A stretch of DNA of 64,000 nucleotides from Brevundimonas denitrificans (GCF_030160755.1 NZ_BSOY01000002.1:1-64000); one strand, 5' to 3'; counted from the stretch's first letter, positions 1 through 8,911 are shown. Numbers and translations: made by a program. Notes: generated from the letters alone by a model not told the origin.

Positions 1-1
1 G

Positions 2-625
2 GCCCGCGCCTGCGTCCGTCCGCCCCAGCTGTCGCGGCCCATCCCCGTCGGCGACGGCGCCGCCCTGCTGGCCCGGCGCCCCGATGTACGTCAGGCCGAA
101 CGCCAGCTCGCGGCGGCCGCCGCGCGGGTGAATGTCGCGGTCGCCAACCTCTATCCGACCATCACCCTGGGCGGCTCGGCCGGCGTCACCGCCCTGGACA
201 TCGCCGACCTCGGCGAGGGCGACAATTTCCGCTTCAGCCTCGGCCCGCTGATCAGCTGGTCCTTCACCAATCCGGGCGTCAGCCGCGCCCGCGTCGAACG
301 GGCCGATGCCCTGACCGAGGCGGCTCTGGCGACCTTCGACCAGACGGTGCTGCTCGCCTTGCAGGAGACCGAGACGGCCCTCGCCGCCTACGCCAACGAA
401 CTGGACCGCCGGACGGCGCTGCAGGCCGCGCGGGACCAGGCCGCGACCGCCGCCCGGCTGTCACGCCTGCGCTTTGACGCCGGCGCCGACAGCTTCCTGT
501 CGGTGCTCGACGCCGAGCGCACCCTGGCCGGCGCGGACGCCCAGCTGGCGGCCTCGGATGCGCTGGTCACCACCTACCAGATCGCCCTTTTCAAGGCGCT
601 TGCGGGCGGCTGGAACGCGGGCTGA
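2..625 (+). CDS. RND efflux outer-membrane factor, NodT/TolC family (C-terminal part)
   Basis: The reading frame is open from the left edge and ends at a TGA at 623-625, so only about the last 207 residues are seen. The visible start carries the family hallmark GDGAALLARRPDVRQAE, followed by a long helical stretch and NLYPTITLGGSAG, which is typical of the second repeat of NodT-type outer-membrane lipoproteins. Later segments rich in Ala, Leu, Gln and Arg, ending near DAGADSFLSVLDAERTL, match the periplasmic alpha-barrel hairpin. Such proteins form the outer-membrane channel of RND multidrug or metal efflux pumps; the pump and adaptor genes would lie to the left of the window. Family is clear; substrate cannot be told. 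Confidence 0.9.
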   Translation, partial: ARACVRPPQLSRPIPVGDGAALLARRPDVRQAERQLAAAAARVNVAVANLYPTITLGGSAGVTALDIADLGEGDNFRFSLGPLISWSFTNPGVSRARVERADALTEAALATFDQTVLLALQETETALAAYANELDRRTALQAARDQAATAARLSRLRFDAGADSFLSVLDAERTLAGADAQLAASDALVTTYQIALFKALAGGWNAG

Positions 626-692
626 CGGCCTCCGGTTTCGCACTGCAACAAGAGGGATTGACGTCGCGGGAAGTGTTCGCCACCGTAAGGGC

Positions 693-812
693 ACTCATCA
701 AGACCGGCGGAGGGATAGGCCCTTTGATGCCGGGGCAACCTTCCGGGACTTCCCAGTCCCGGAGATGGTGCCAACTCCTGCGAGGCCTCCCCGGAAGCCG
801 CGAGAGATGAGT
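693..812 (+). promoter_or_regulatory. SAM-I (S-box) riboswitch
   Basis: The segment has the conserved S-box core. P1 is ACTCATC (693-699) pairing with GATGAGT (806-812). Inside are GGCGGAGGGATAGGCCC, then GATGCCGGGGCAACC, a variable P3 hairpin (TTCCGGGACTTCCCAGTCCCGGA), and GGTGCCAACTCCTGC. The order and core bases match SAM-I and not the short SAM-II pseudoknot more usual in alphaproteobacteria. It lies about 105 bases before the GTG of the metX-like gene and would turn that operon down when S-adenosylmethionine is plentiful. No terminator with a U-run is visible between 813 and 916, so control may be at translation; that part is inference. Confidence 0.92.
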
Positions 813-916
813 GAAGCGACGGCCCCCCTACGTCCGGGGACCGGCTGACTTCACGGGTCTGTCACGCACGAATTGGTTCGCCCCACCGGTTTCGCTGAGC
901 GAGAGCGGAGCGGGCC

Positions 917-1903
917 GTGGCGTCCATTGAAATTCCTGAAGAGACCGCCGGGCGGGACGTCCACGCGGCCATTCCCGACGACTTCCGGCTGGAGTCCGGC
1001 CAGCGTCTGACCGCGACGGAGGTGGTCGGCCGCCTGTCCGGCCCCGAGCATGCGCCGCTGGTCGTCGTCGCCGGCGGCATCTCCAGCGGCCGGTTCGCGA
1101 CGCGCTGGTGGCCGTCGGTGGTCAAGGCCGGCGGGCCCGTGGATCTGAACCGCCTTCGCGTCCTGGCCTTCGACCTGCTGCCGGGTGGCGGGGAGGCCGG
1201 CGTCACCATCACCACGGCCGACCAGGCGCGCCTGCTGGCCCTGCTGCTCGACGCCCTCGGTGCACAGCGCATCGACGCCTTTGTCGGCGCCTCCTACGGC
1301 GGCTGCATCGGCCTGGCCTTCGCAGCGCTGTTCCCGGAACGGATTGGAGAGCTGGCCGTCATCTCCGCGGCCCACCGCGCCCATCCCGCGGCCACCGCCG
1401 TGCGCGGGGTCCAACGCCGGCTGCTGGCCTTCGCCCGCGACTGCGGCCGCGAGGCGGAGGGCGTGGCCCTCGCCCGCCAGCTGGCTATGACCACCTATCG
1501 CACCGCCGATGAGTTCGACCTGCGCTTCAGCCAGACCGCGCCCGCCGGGGCTGGCGAACCCTTCCCCGTCTGCGACTACCTGATCGCCAAGGGTTCGGCC
1601 TACGCCGGCGCGACCAGCGCCGATCGCTGGATCAGCCTGTCGGACTCGCTGGACCGGCACAGCGTCGATCCGCGCCTTGTGCGCTGCCCTCTGACCGTCG
1701 TCGGCTTCAGCTCCGACACCCTGGTGCCGATCGCGGACAACCGCGAACTGGCCGCCGGAGCCCCCAACCTGCGCCGCCTGGTCGAGGCGCCCTCCATCTT
1801 CGGCCACGACGCCTTCCTGAAGGAGCGCGAGCTGGTCGGCCGCGTCCTGCACGACGTCCTCAATCCCCTCACCGCCCTCCAGCCCAGCGAGATCGCCGCA
1901 TGA
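917..1903 (+). CDS. metX: MetX-like homoserine O-acyltransferase
   Basis: 328-residue alpha/beta-hydrolase-fold protein. The nucleophile elbow GASYGG puts the catalytic Ser at about residue 126; the acid lies in SSDTLVP and the His in FGHDAFL near the C-terminus, which together are the MetX triad signature. The family activates homoserine with an acetyl or succinyl group, the first committed step of methionine synthesis; the donor cannot be told from sequence. It is shorter than classic MetX (about 370) and resembles the form found in metX-metB-hom operons of Xanthomonas-type bacteria. GTG start is preceded by a purine-rich GAGCGGAGCGGG. It follows the SAM-I riboswitch and overlaps metB by ATGA. 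Confidence 0.87.
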   Translation: MASIEIPEETAGRDVHAAIPDDFRLESGQRLTATEVVGRLSGPEHAPLVVVAGGISSGRFATRWWPSVVKAGGPVDLNRLRVLAFDLLPGGGEAGVTITTADQARLLALLLDALGAQRIDAFVGASYGGCIGLAFAALFPERIGELAVISAAHRAHPAATAVRGVQRRLLAFARDCGREAEGVALARQLAMTTYRTADEFDLRFSQTAPAGAGEPFPVCDYLIAKGSAYAGATSADRWISLSDSLDRHSVDPRLVRCPLTVVGFSSDTLVPIADNRELAAGAPNLRRLVEAPSIFGHDAFLKERELVGRVLHDVLNPLTALQPSEIAA

Positions 1904-3084
1904 CCGCCCCTGCTCAAGCCCACCCCTGTACGACCGCCGCGCGTCACGGCGTGAACAGCGACCCGGCGCACGGCGCGGTGATGCCGCCGCTCTATCTGTC
2001 CTCGAACTACAGCTTCGACGGCCTCGATGGAAAGCGGCGCTACGACTACACCCGGTCGGGCAATCCGACCCGCGATGTGCTGGGCGAAACGCTGGCGAAA
2101 CTCGAAGGCGGCTGCGGCGCTGTCGTGACGGCGACCGGCATGGCGGCGGTCGACCTGGCCCTGTTCTCCCTTGAGCCCGGCGACCTGCTGATCGCCCCGC
2201 ACGACCTGTACGGCGGCACCCATCGCCTGCTGTGCGCCCGGGCGAAGCGTGGGCATTTCGACGTTCAGTTCGTAGACCAGAATGACAGCGACGCCCTCGA
2301 CGCCGCCTTCGCCCTGAAGCCGAAACTGATCCTGATCGAGACGCCGTCCAACCCGCTGATGCGGGTGGTGGACGTGGCCGACATCTGCGCCCGCGCCCAT
2401 GCCGTCGGCTGCAAGGCGGCGGTGGACAACACCTTCCTGTCACCGGCCCTGCAGCAGCCGCTCGCCCTCGGCGCGGACCTCGTGATCCATTCGACCACCA
2501 AATACATCAACGGCCATTCCGACGTGGTCGGCGGCTGCGTGGTGGCGAAGGATCCGGCCGATCTTGAGCAGCTGACCTGGTGGGCCAACTGTCTCGGCGT
2601 CACGGGTTCTCCGTTCGACGCCTGGCTGACCCTGCGCGGGGTGCGCACCCTGTTCGCCCGCATTGAACGGCAGCAGGCGACAGCGCAGCGGGTGGCCGAA
2701 TGGCTGGCCGCCCAGCCGGCGGTCCGCGCGGTCCACTATCCCGGTCTGGCCTCCCATCCGGGCCATGCGATCGCCGCGGGCCAGCAGGCGGGCTTCGGCG
2801 CCATGCTCAGTTTCGAACTGCACGACATCGCCGCCGTGCGCGCCTTGGTCGATGAGCTCGAGGTCTTCACCCTGGCCGAGTCCCTCGGCGGGGTCGAAAG
2901 CCTGATCGCCCACCCGGCCCTCATGACCCATGCCGCCATGACGCCCGAGGCGCGGCGGACGGCGGGAATCACCGACGGCCTTCTGCGCCTGTCCATCGGA
3001 CTGGAGCATGCGGACGATCTGCTGGCCGATCTGTCGGCGGCGCTCCGTTCCGTGCCGCTCCCGCTCGCCGCCGAAGCCGCGTGA
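1900..3084 (+). CDS. metB: Cystathionine gamma-synthase / O-acylhomoserine sulfhydrylase (PLP)
   Basis: 394-residue Cys/Met-metabolism PLP enzyme of full family length. Lys201 in HSTTKYINGHSD is the Schiff-base lysine; YDYTRSGNPTRD (about 48-59), ETPSNP and DNTF are the other family markers. The enzyme replaces the acyl group of O-acylhomoserine with cysteine (cystathionine) or sulfide (homocysteine). Sequence alone does not separate MetB from MetZ. The start ATG overlaps the metX stop by four bases, and the gene overlaps hom in turn, so all three are translated as one operon under the SAM riboswitch. Confidence 0.9.
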   Translation: MTAPAQAHPCTTAARHGVNSDPAHGAVMPPLYLSSNYSFDGLDGKRRYDYTRSGNPTRDVLGETLAKLEGGCGAVVTATGMAAVDLALFSLEPGDLLIAPHDLYGGTHRLLCARAKRGHFDVQFVDQNDSDALDAAFALKPKLILIETPSNPLMRVVDVADICARAHAVGCKAAVDNTFLSPALQQPLALGADLVIHSTTKYINGHSDVVGGCVVAKDPADLEQLTWWANCLGVTGSPFDAWLTLRGVRTLFARIERQQATAQRVAEWLAAQPAVRAVHYPGLASHPGHAIAAGQQAGFGAMLSFELHDIAAVRALVDELEVFTLAESLGGVESLIAHPALMTHAAMTPEARRTAGITDGLLRLSIGLEHADDLLADLSAALRSVPLPLAAEAA

Positions 3085-4385
3085 GGGACACAGCCATGAC
3101 CGCCCTGCCACTTCCCCTGCCCGGCCCTTCATCGGCCGTCTCCCCCACAGTTCCGTACACGGACGAACCCGTCGCCTTGCTGCAGCTGGACGGCGCCGAT
3201 CCCGGCGAAGCGGCTTCCGCCGTCTACCGCGAGGTGCGCAGAGGCCGCCGGGTCGTCGCCGTCGCCTGTGGCGGCCGCGACGCCGTCGGGAGCCTCGCGC
3301 GGGCTCTGGACGCGATCGGCGTGGAGACGACACGGCCTGCCCAGGGGGAGGCCGTGCTGGGCGCCGGAGTGACCATCGTCGCCGGACCCGAGGCGGTTCC
3401 CGGGCGCACGCGGTCAAGGCCGGCGCGGGCGCTGCGCGTGGCCCTGGCCGGCTGTGGCGTGGTCGGCGGGGGAGTCCTGCCGCGCCTGCTGGCCGATGCC
3501 CGGTTCGAGGTCGTCGGCGTTCTGGTGCGCGACCCGACCAGGGCCCGCGACACCCCCATACCCGCTGGTCTGGCCGTATCGGACCCGGCGGCCCTGCTGG
3601 CGCGTGAGCCGGACATTCTCATCGAGGCGATCTCGGACGCCTCCACCGGTCTGGCCCTGATCCGGGCGGCCCTGACGCGCGGCGTGGATGTGGTGAGCGC
3701 CAACAAGCAGGCGGTCGGCGCCGATCTCCCCGCCCTCATCGAGCTGGCCGCGGCGGGCGAGGCGCGCCTGCTCTACTCCGCCAGCGTCGGCGGCGGCGCG
3801 GCGCTGATCGAAACCGTCCGAAGAGCGAGAGCCTACGGGACGGTGGTGAGGATCGAGGCCGTGCTCAACGGCACCTGCAACTTCATCCTCAACCGCCTCG
3901 CCGAAGGCCGGCCGTTCGGGGAGGCGCTGATCGCGGCGCGTGACGCCGGCTTCGCCGAGGCGGACCCCTCAGCCGACCTGACCGGTCTGGACGCCGCCGC
4001 CAAACTGGCCATCCTCGGCCATGAGGCGCTGCGGGGGCGGCTGGCGGCCGATGGCGTCACGCGCCAGACACTGGCCAGTGACTCCGTCCTTCCCGCCGGT
4101 CGGGTGCGTCAACTGGCCCGGCTGGACGTCCGCACCGGCGAGGTCTCTGTCGCCCTTCGCGCCGTCGATGGCGACCCGCTGTTCGTCGATCTGGCGGACG
4201 AATGGAACGCCCTGCGGGTCACGACGGGAGACGGCCGGGTCTTCACCGCGCGCGGTCGAGGCGCCGGGCGGGCGCCGACCGCCGAAAGCGTCTGGGCCGA
4301 TCTGACCGACCTCGCCGAACTGCGCGCGAACGCCAAAGAAAACGCCGCCGGTTCCCGGGAACCGGCGGCGCTGGAGTCGCCTTGA
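3081..4385 (+). CDS. hom: Homoserine dehydrogenase with N-terminal extension
   Basis: 434 residues from a GTG that overlaps the metB stop; an in-frame ATG at 3096 is an alternative start. The NAD(P)-binding motif AGCGVVGGGV begins only at about residue 123, so there is an N-terminal region of about 115 residues before the catalytic fold. The dehydrogenase core shows SANKQAVGADLP with the catalytic-type lysine, SASVGGGAALIE, and NGTCNFIL. It reduces aspartate semialdehyde to homoserine, the substrate of the MetX-like enzyme two genes upstream. No C-terminal ACT domain is obvious. The extension contains a short hydrophobic beta-rich segment (RRVVAVACGGRDAVG) whose family I do not recognise. A minus-strand terminator lies in its last codons. 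Confidence 0.9.
   Translation: MRDTAMTALPLPLPGPSSAVSPTVPYTDEPVALLQLDGADPGEAASAVYREVRRGRRVVAVACGGRDAVGSLARALDAIGVETTRPAQGEAVLGAGVTIVAGPEAVPGRTRSRPARALRVALAGCGVVGGGVLPRLLADARFEVVGVLVRDPTRARDTPIPAGLAVSDPAALLAREPDILIEAISDASTGLALIRAALTRGVDVVSANKQAVGADLPALIELAAAGEARLLYSASVGGGAALIETVRRARAYGTVVRIEAVLNGTCNFILNRLAEGRPFGEALIAARDAGFAEADPSADLTGLDAAAKLAILGHEALRGRLAADGVTRQTLASDSVLPAGRVRQLARLDVRTGEVSVALRAVDGDPLFVDLADEWNALRVTTGDGRVFTARGRGAGRAPTAESVWADLTDLAELRANAKENAAGSREPAALESP
4334..4370 (-). terminator. Intrinsic terminator of the TonB-receptor gene, inside the end of hom
   Basis: Bases 4343-4370 form a perfect 28-base inverted repeat (14-base arms, each beginning CGCCGCCGGTTCCC). On the minus strand it is followed at once by TTTTCTTTGG, giving a GC hairpin plus U-run about 27 bases past the TonB-receptor stop. 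On the plus strand the same bases encode the last residues of homoserine dehydrogenase, and there is no U-run, so it acts best for the minus strand. Confidence 0.75.
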
Positions 4386-4396
4386 TCAGGAGACGA

Positions 4397-7390
4397 TCAG
4401 AAGCGGTAGCGGGCGCCGACGAAATACTGCCGGCCGGTGTGGTGATAGACAGAGGTGCTTTCGCGATCGAGGCCGTCGCCGACGAACTGGTGGTTCTCCT
4501 CATCGGTCAGGTTCAGGGCTTCGAAGGTCAGCTCGACCTGTTCGCTGATCTGCCAGGCGGCGGAGGCGTCGATATTGAGCGTCTCCATCTTGCCTTCGAT
4601 CGCATTGCCGTTCCGGCCTGGGACGTTCTGGATGTAGCCGTCACGCGAGGCGGCCGAGACGCGGGCCGAGAAGGCGTCGTCCTCATAGTACAGGGTGGCG
4701 TTCCAGGAGGCCGGGGACAGGTTGATCAGGTCTTCGGTCTGGAACACCGTGCACAGGGCGTTGGCGCAGTAGTCGATCTCGGACTCGACGTGGGTGTAGT
4801 TCAGCTGGACGCCGAGGTTCGACAGCGGCCCCGGCAGGAAGCGGAACGGCTGCTGGTAGCTGATTTCGAAGCCCTTCAGCGGCCCGCCCTCGGTGTTCAC
4901 CGCGGCGGTCAGCTGGAAGATCGTACTGGCCGAACAGGCGCCCGTGCAGAACCCGGGCGCGAAGGCGGACGGGTTCAGGGTCGTCAGGCTGGCATAGGGC
5001 AGGTCCTGGCGCAGGATCTGGATGTAGGTGTCGATGTCCTTGTAGAAATAGGCAAAGGACAGCAGGCTTTCCGGCGCGAAATACCATTCGACGCTGAGGT
5101 CGTAGGTGGTCGCCCGGAAGGGCTCGAGCTTCACATTGCCGATCGTGGCGGTGAAGTTCGGACCGGTCGCCGCCAGCGAGGTCGTGGGCACCAGATAGTT
5201 GGTGCCGGCCAGGGTGTTGCCGATCTGGGGCCGGGCCATGACCTTGGCGACGCCGAAGCGAACGATCAGGTCCTCGATCGGCTCCAGCGACAGGTTCATG
5301 GACGGCAGGGTGTCCATGTACTCGTTTTCACCGGTCACGAGCGTGCCGCCGCCCGTCGAGCTGTAGCCCTCCGCGTTGAGCACGGTCTGGACCTGACGGA
5401 CGCCGACGTTGCCGCGGAAAGGCATGTCCCACAGCAGGGTGTTGAAGTCGGCCTGGATGTAGGCGGCGGCGTCTTCTTCCTGGATCGTGCGGTTGCCGCC
5501 GCGGGCGTTGCCGTTGGTGATGCTCGTCAGACGGAAGTCGCCGCCGGGTACGCCGGTGTCGCAGTTGCAGTAGATGTTGAACAGCGAGGCGATGGCGTCG
5601 AGGTCGGGGCGCAACCAGCTGGTGGAAGTCCCGGCCGGAACCAGATTGACCCCGAATCCGGTCAGCAGGTTCGAGATGTTCGCCACGGTCGTGCCAGCGG
5701 GCAACACCGGGACCACCGTTTCGTCCGTGCGGCGCATGTCGAAAGAGCTGGACTCGTAGCTCTTCCAGTTGATGCCGGCCTTGATCGTCAGCCAGTCCTG
5801 GGCGTCGTATTCGATGTCCGCCTGCATGGACTCGAACAGCGTGTCCACGCCGTTCGGCCGCAGGCGGATTTCCGACCGCGGTACGCCGGAGGTCGACGGC
5901 CGCCATTCCCAACCGGCCGGGCTGGTGACGTCAAAGCCGTAGTTGATCACCGGGGCGTCGGGGTTGCCGCGGAAGTCCCACGAATAGCCGGCGATGTTAG
6001 AGCGATCGAGCGTAACGGTCGTCTGGATCGGATTGTCGAAATTCGACTCGGCCCGGCCATAGTACCAGCTGCCGCGCAGACGGTCGCTGAAGTCGTGCTC
6101 GGCCGTCAGGCTCCACTGCAGGAACTCGGTCGACAGGACGTCGAAGCGGCTTTCCGACCGGACGTCGACGTTGTCGAACAGGCCGTAGACCAGCATGCCG
6201 TTCTCGACCACGGCCTCGCGGACGTGGATCTGGGTCTGCCCGCCGGCCGCCGCGTTGCGGCTGAACGACAGGGACTCGAGGAAGTCTTCCTGACGGGTCG
6301 CGTCCAGTTTGGAATAGAGAACGTCCAGCGAGAAGGTGGTGCTGTCCGCGGGCCGCCACTGGAAGGCGCCGGTGACGCCCAGACGTTCCTGGGTATGGCT
6401 CAGGCGGCCATAGCGCGGCAGGCGCGGGATGAAGACATTGGCCTGGTTGGCCGTGTTGTAGGCGGCGATGTTGGCGGCGGTATTCGCCGGACGGGCCACG
6501 CCGGTGGCGCAGTTGGCCGCCGACGAGCCGGTCGATCCGCTGTTGCCGGGGTTCTGGGGCGCGACGCCGACCGGCGAGCAGAAGCCGCCGCTGTTGGTGG
6601 CGCCCGGCGCGGCGGCGGGGGCCCAGCGCACCGAGCTGAAGCCTTCCTCGAGCGAGTCACGCTCGCTGTAGGCCACCGAGACCAGCGCGCCGAACTGATC
6701 GTTTTCCCCGAAGGTGTCGCTGATCAGGAAAGCCGTCCGCGGGCTCCAGGATTCAGACAGGTCGTTGTAGCCGCCCTGGAACGAGGCGGCCATTGTGAAG
6801 CCGTCGTAGTCGAACGGCCGGGTCGCCTGCAGGTCGACCGTGGCGCCCAGCGAGCCCTCTTCAGTCTCGGCGGCGGCGGTCTTGCGCACGGTGATGCGGC
6901 TGAACAGCTCCGAGGCGAAGACGTTGAAGTCGAAGCCGCGACCGCGGTTGGCGCCGCCTGACGAGTCGGTGCCGCCGGCGGTGGCCTGGGCTTCCATGCC
7001 GTTGATGCGGGTGCGGGTGAAGTCGGAGCCGAGGCCGCGGACTGTGATCGAACGGCCCTCGCCGGCGTCACGGTCGATCGCGACGCCCGGGACGCGCTGG
7101 ATCGACTCGGCCAGGTTCAGGTCGGGGAAGTCGGCGATATCCTCGGCGACGATGACGTCGATGACGTTGGCGTCGCGCCGCTTGGCGTCGAGGCCGGCCG
7201 TCAGACTGGCGCGGAAGCCGGTGACGATGATTTCGTCGATCTCGGACGGGTCTTGCTGCGGCGGCGCGGTCTGGGCCGCGGCGGCTCCGGCGCCCAGGCC
7301 GAGCGACAGGGCGACGGCCAGGCCGGACGCTCCGGCGAACAGGCTACGACGAAGAGTGCGGGTCATCCCCGGCTGAATGGCTTGCAACAT
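4397..7390 (-). CDS. TonB-dependent outer-membrane receptor (pectin oligosaccharide locus)
   Basis: About 997 residues. A signal peptide (RRSLFAGASGLAVALSLG, ending AAAAQ) is followed by a TonB box-like DEIIVTG, a plug domain (VIVAEDIADFPDLNLAESIQ, then RSITVRGLGSDFTRTRING) and a long beta-barrel ending in an aromatic strand, VGARYRF. This length and plug are typical of Caulobacterales sugar receptors. The start at 7390 is chosen because GGGAGGGAG lies five bases before it; an in-frame ATG at 7411 lacks a site. The gene is divergent from a pectate lyase and shares its operators, so uptake of oligogalacturonides is the likely role (inference). A terminator follows inside hom. Confidence 0.92.
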   Translation of the reverse strand: MLQAIQPGMTRTLRRSLFAGASGLAVALSLGLGAGAAAAQTAPPQQDPSEIDEIIVTGFRASLTAGLDAKRRDANVIDVIVAEDIADFPDLNLAESIQRVPGVAIDRDAGEGRSITVRGLGSDFTRTRINGMEAQATAGGTDSSGGANRGRGFDFNVFASELFSRITVRKTAAAETEEGSLGATVDLQATRPFDYDGFTMAASFQGGYNDLSESWSPRTAFLISDTFGENDQFGALVSVAYSERDSLEEGFSSVRWAPAAAPGATNSGGFCSPVGVAPQNPGNSGSTGSSAANCATGVARPANTAANIAAYNTANQANVFIPRLPRYGRLSHTQERLGVTGAFQWRPADSTTFSLDVLYSKLDATRQEDFLESLSFSRNAAAGGQTQIHVREAVVENGMLVYGLFDNVDVRSESRFDVLSTEFLQWSLTAEHDFSDRLRGSWYYGRAESNFDNPIQTTVTLDRSNIAGYSWDFRGNPDAPVINYGFDVTSPAGWEWRPSTSGVPRSEIRLRPNGVDTLFESMQADIEYDAQDWLTIKAGINWKSYESSSFDMRRTDETVVPVLPAGTTVANISNLLTGFGVNLVPAGTSTSWLRPDLDAIASLFNIYCNCDTGVPGGDFRLTSITNGNARGGNRTIQEEDAAAYIQADFNTLLWDMPFRGNVGVRQVQTVLNAEGYSSTGGGTLVTGENEYMDTLPSMNLSLEPIEDLIVRFGVAKVMARPQIGNTLAGTNYLVPTTSLAATGPNFTATIGNVKLEPFRATTYDLSVEWYFAPESLLSFAYFYKDIDTYIQILRQDLPYASLTTLNPSAFAPGFCTGACSASTIFQLTAAVNTEGGPLKGFEISYQQPFRFLPGPLSNLGVQLNYTHVESEIDYCANALCTVFQTEDLINLSPASWNATLYYEDDAFSARVSAASRDGYIQNVPGRNGNAIEGKMETLNIDASAAWQISEQVELTFEALNLTDEENHQFVGDGLDRESTSVYHHTGRQYFVGARYRF

Positions 7391-7475
7391 ATGCTCCCTC
7401 CCAATGGGCATACAGAACGCCGAGGTGGCCCCGGTCTATGTGTTTTTGCGACCCGGCGTCTTTGGCCCAATCGTT

Positions 7476-7489
7476 TGACACCGGTGTCA
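7476..7489. promoter_or_regulatory. LacI-family operator, perfect palindrome
   Basis: TGACACCGGTGTCA is a perfect 14-base palindrome with the central CG typical of LacI-family sites. It lies between the divergent TonB-receptor and pectate-lyase genes. Its left end overlaps a TTGACA (7475-7480), which with TGGAAT 17 bases on could be the lyase promoter, so a bound repressor would cover the -35 region. Confidence 0.8.
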
Positions 7490-7509
7490 TCTTCGCGTGG
7501 AATGGGTTC

Positions 7510-7523
7510 TGACACCGGTAGCA
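7510..7523 (+). promoter_or_regulatory. LacI-family operator, second copy
   Basis: TGACACCGGTAGCA matches the palindrome at 7476 in 12 of 14 bases. The centres are 34 bases apart, about three helical turns, and this copy ends 17 bases before the pectate-lyase start. Confidence 0.65.
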
Positions 7524-7540
7524 ATCACGAGCCTAACCCG

Positions 7541-8911
7541 ATGATCCATGTTTTCGCAACCCCGCTTCGGCGCCTCCTTGTCACCAGCGTTGCGGTAACC
7601 GCGATTTGCGTGTCGTCGGGAGCACACCCCGCCTCCGCACAGACCCTGGACGGGGTTATCGCCTTTCCCGGCGCCGAGGGCGCGGGCCGCTTCGCTCTCG
7701 GCGGACGCGGCGGGCGGGTGCTGCGCGTCACCCATCTGGGCGATGCGGGGCCGGGCAGCCTGCGGGCGGCGGTCGAGGCTGACGGCCCGCGTACGGTGAT
7801 CTTCGACATCGGCGGCGTGATCCGCCTGGCCTCGCCCCTGACCGTCCGACGCGGCCGCATCACGATCGCCGGCCAGACCGCGCCTGGCGGCGGAATCACC
7901 CTGCGAGACCACCCGCTGGTCGTGGCTGCAGACGATGTGGTCATCCGCCATATCCGCTCGCGTCTCGGCGACGAGAGCGGGGTGGAGGCCGACGCCGTCT
8001 CGGTCGAACGCGGCCGCCGGATCATCCTCGATCACATCTCCGCCTCCTGGTCGGTCGACGAGACCCTGTCGGTCGGCAGCCGCTACAGTCCGCCCGGGCG
8101 CGGCATCTATGACGTCACCGTGCAGTGGTCCCTGATCGCGGAATCGCTGAACGCCTCGGGCCACGCCAAGGGCGATCACGGCTACGGCTCGCTGGTGCGC
8201 GGCGGGCATGGCGCGCGCATGACCTTCCACCACAATCTGTGGGCCGCGCACCGGGCGCGGATGCCCCGGCCGGGTAACTACAATCCGCCATCGGTCGATC
8301 CCGAAGGGCCCCGGTTCGAGTTCCGCTCCAATGTCTTCTACGACTGGAGCGGCGAACACGCCGGCTATAACGCCGACACGGACAGCCTGTCGGCCTACGC
8401 CTTCATCGGCAACGCCTACATCCCCGGGCCGGACTCGGTCGGACGCTGGGCCTTCGAGGAATCGAACCCACGGGCCCGCGCCTGGTTCGAGGGCAATGCC
8501 ATGGACGGCCTCCTCCCGGCCGACCCCTGGAGTCTGGTGAAGGATTCGGACCGCCCGGACTACCGGTTGGCGGCCCGGCCGGACTGGGCGGATGCTGCAA
8601 CTGAAACGGCGATGGAGGCCGAGGCCCGCGTTCTGGACCGGGTCGGCGCCGGCCGGGTCCGCGACGCCGTGGACGCCCGGATTATCGAGGGCGTTCGCGC
8701 CCGCACTTCGCGCATCATCGACAGCCAGTCCCAGGTCGGCGGCTGGCCGGAACTGGAGGCGGGTTCACCGTGGATCGACAGCGACGGCGACGGCATGCCC
8801 GACGACTGGGAGACGGCCCACGGCCTCGATCCGGCGGATCCCGCCGACGGAACAGCCGACCGCGACGGCGACGGTTTCACCCATCTCGAGGCCTGGCTGA
8901 ACAGCCTCTGA
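7541..8911 (+). CDS. Secreted pectate lyase with C-terminal calcium-binding repeat
   Basis: 456 residues from the ATG at 7541. A signal peptide ends near HPASAQ. The mature part opens with FPGAEGAGRFALGGRGG and RVTHLGDAGPGSLRAAVEA, then parallel-beta-helix rungs (IFDIGGVIRL, ITIAGQTAPGGGITL, RHIRSRLGD, ILDHISASWSVDE), the pattern of right-handed beta-helix pectate lyases. The last 45 residues carry two Asp-rich loops, DSDGDGMPDDWE and DRDGDGFTHLEAW, which look like EF-hand/thrombospondin-3-type calcium loops. It would cut polygalacturonate by beta-elimination outside the cell or in the periplasm. Two operator copies precede it. It meets kduD tail to tail with no gap. Confidence 0.87.
   Translation: MIHVFATPLRRLLVTSVAVTAICVSSGAHPASAQTLDGVIAFPGAEGAGRFALGGRGGRVLRVTHLGDAGPGSLRAAVEADGPRTVIFDIGGVIRLASPLTVRRGRITIAGQTAPGGGITLRDHPLVVAADDVVIRHIRSRLGDESGVEADAVSVERGRRIILDHISASWSVDETLSVGSRYSPPGRGIYDVTVQWSLIAESLNASGHAKGDHGYGSLVRGGHGARMTFHHNLWAAHRARMPRPGNYNPPSVDPEGPRFEFRSNVFYDWSGEHAGYNADTDSLSAYAFIGNAYIPGPDSVGRWAFEESNPRARAWFEGNAMDGLLPADPWSLVKDSDRPDYRLAARPDWADAATETAMEAEARVLDRVGAGRVRDAVDARIIEGVRARTSRIIDSQSQVGGWPELEAGSPWIDSDGDGMPDDWETAHGLDPADPADGTADRDGDGFTHLEAWLNSL

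Noticed and set aside
881-894. A possible fifth LacI operator (CACCGGTTTC) before metX
   Set aside because: Only the core ACCGGT matches; the outer half-site bases are different and the gene is already under a SAM riboswitch.
851-2443. A 530-codon minus-strand frame
   Set aside because: It is antisense to metX and metB and has only low-complexity Arg/Gly-rich sequence at its start.
4202-6961. A 919-codon open frame on the plus strand
   Set aside because: It lies opposite the TonB-receptor gene, is rich in Val, Gly, Arg and Asp as antisense GC-rich frames are, and has no domain.
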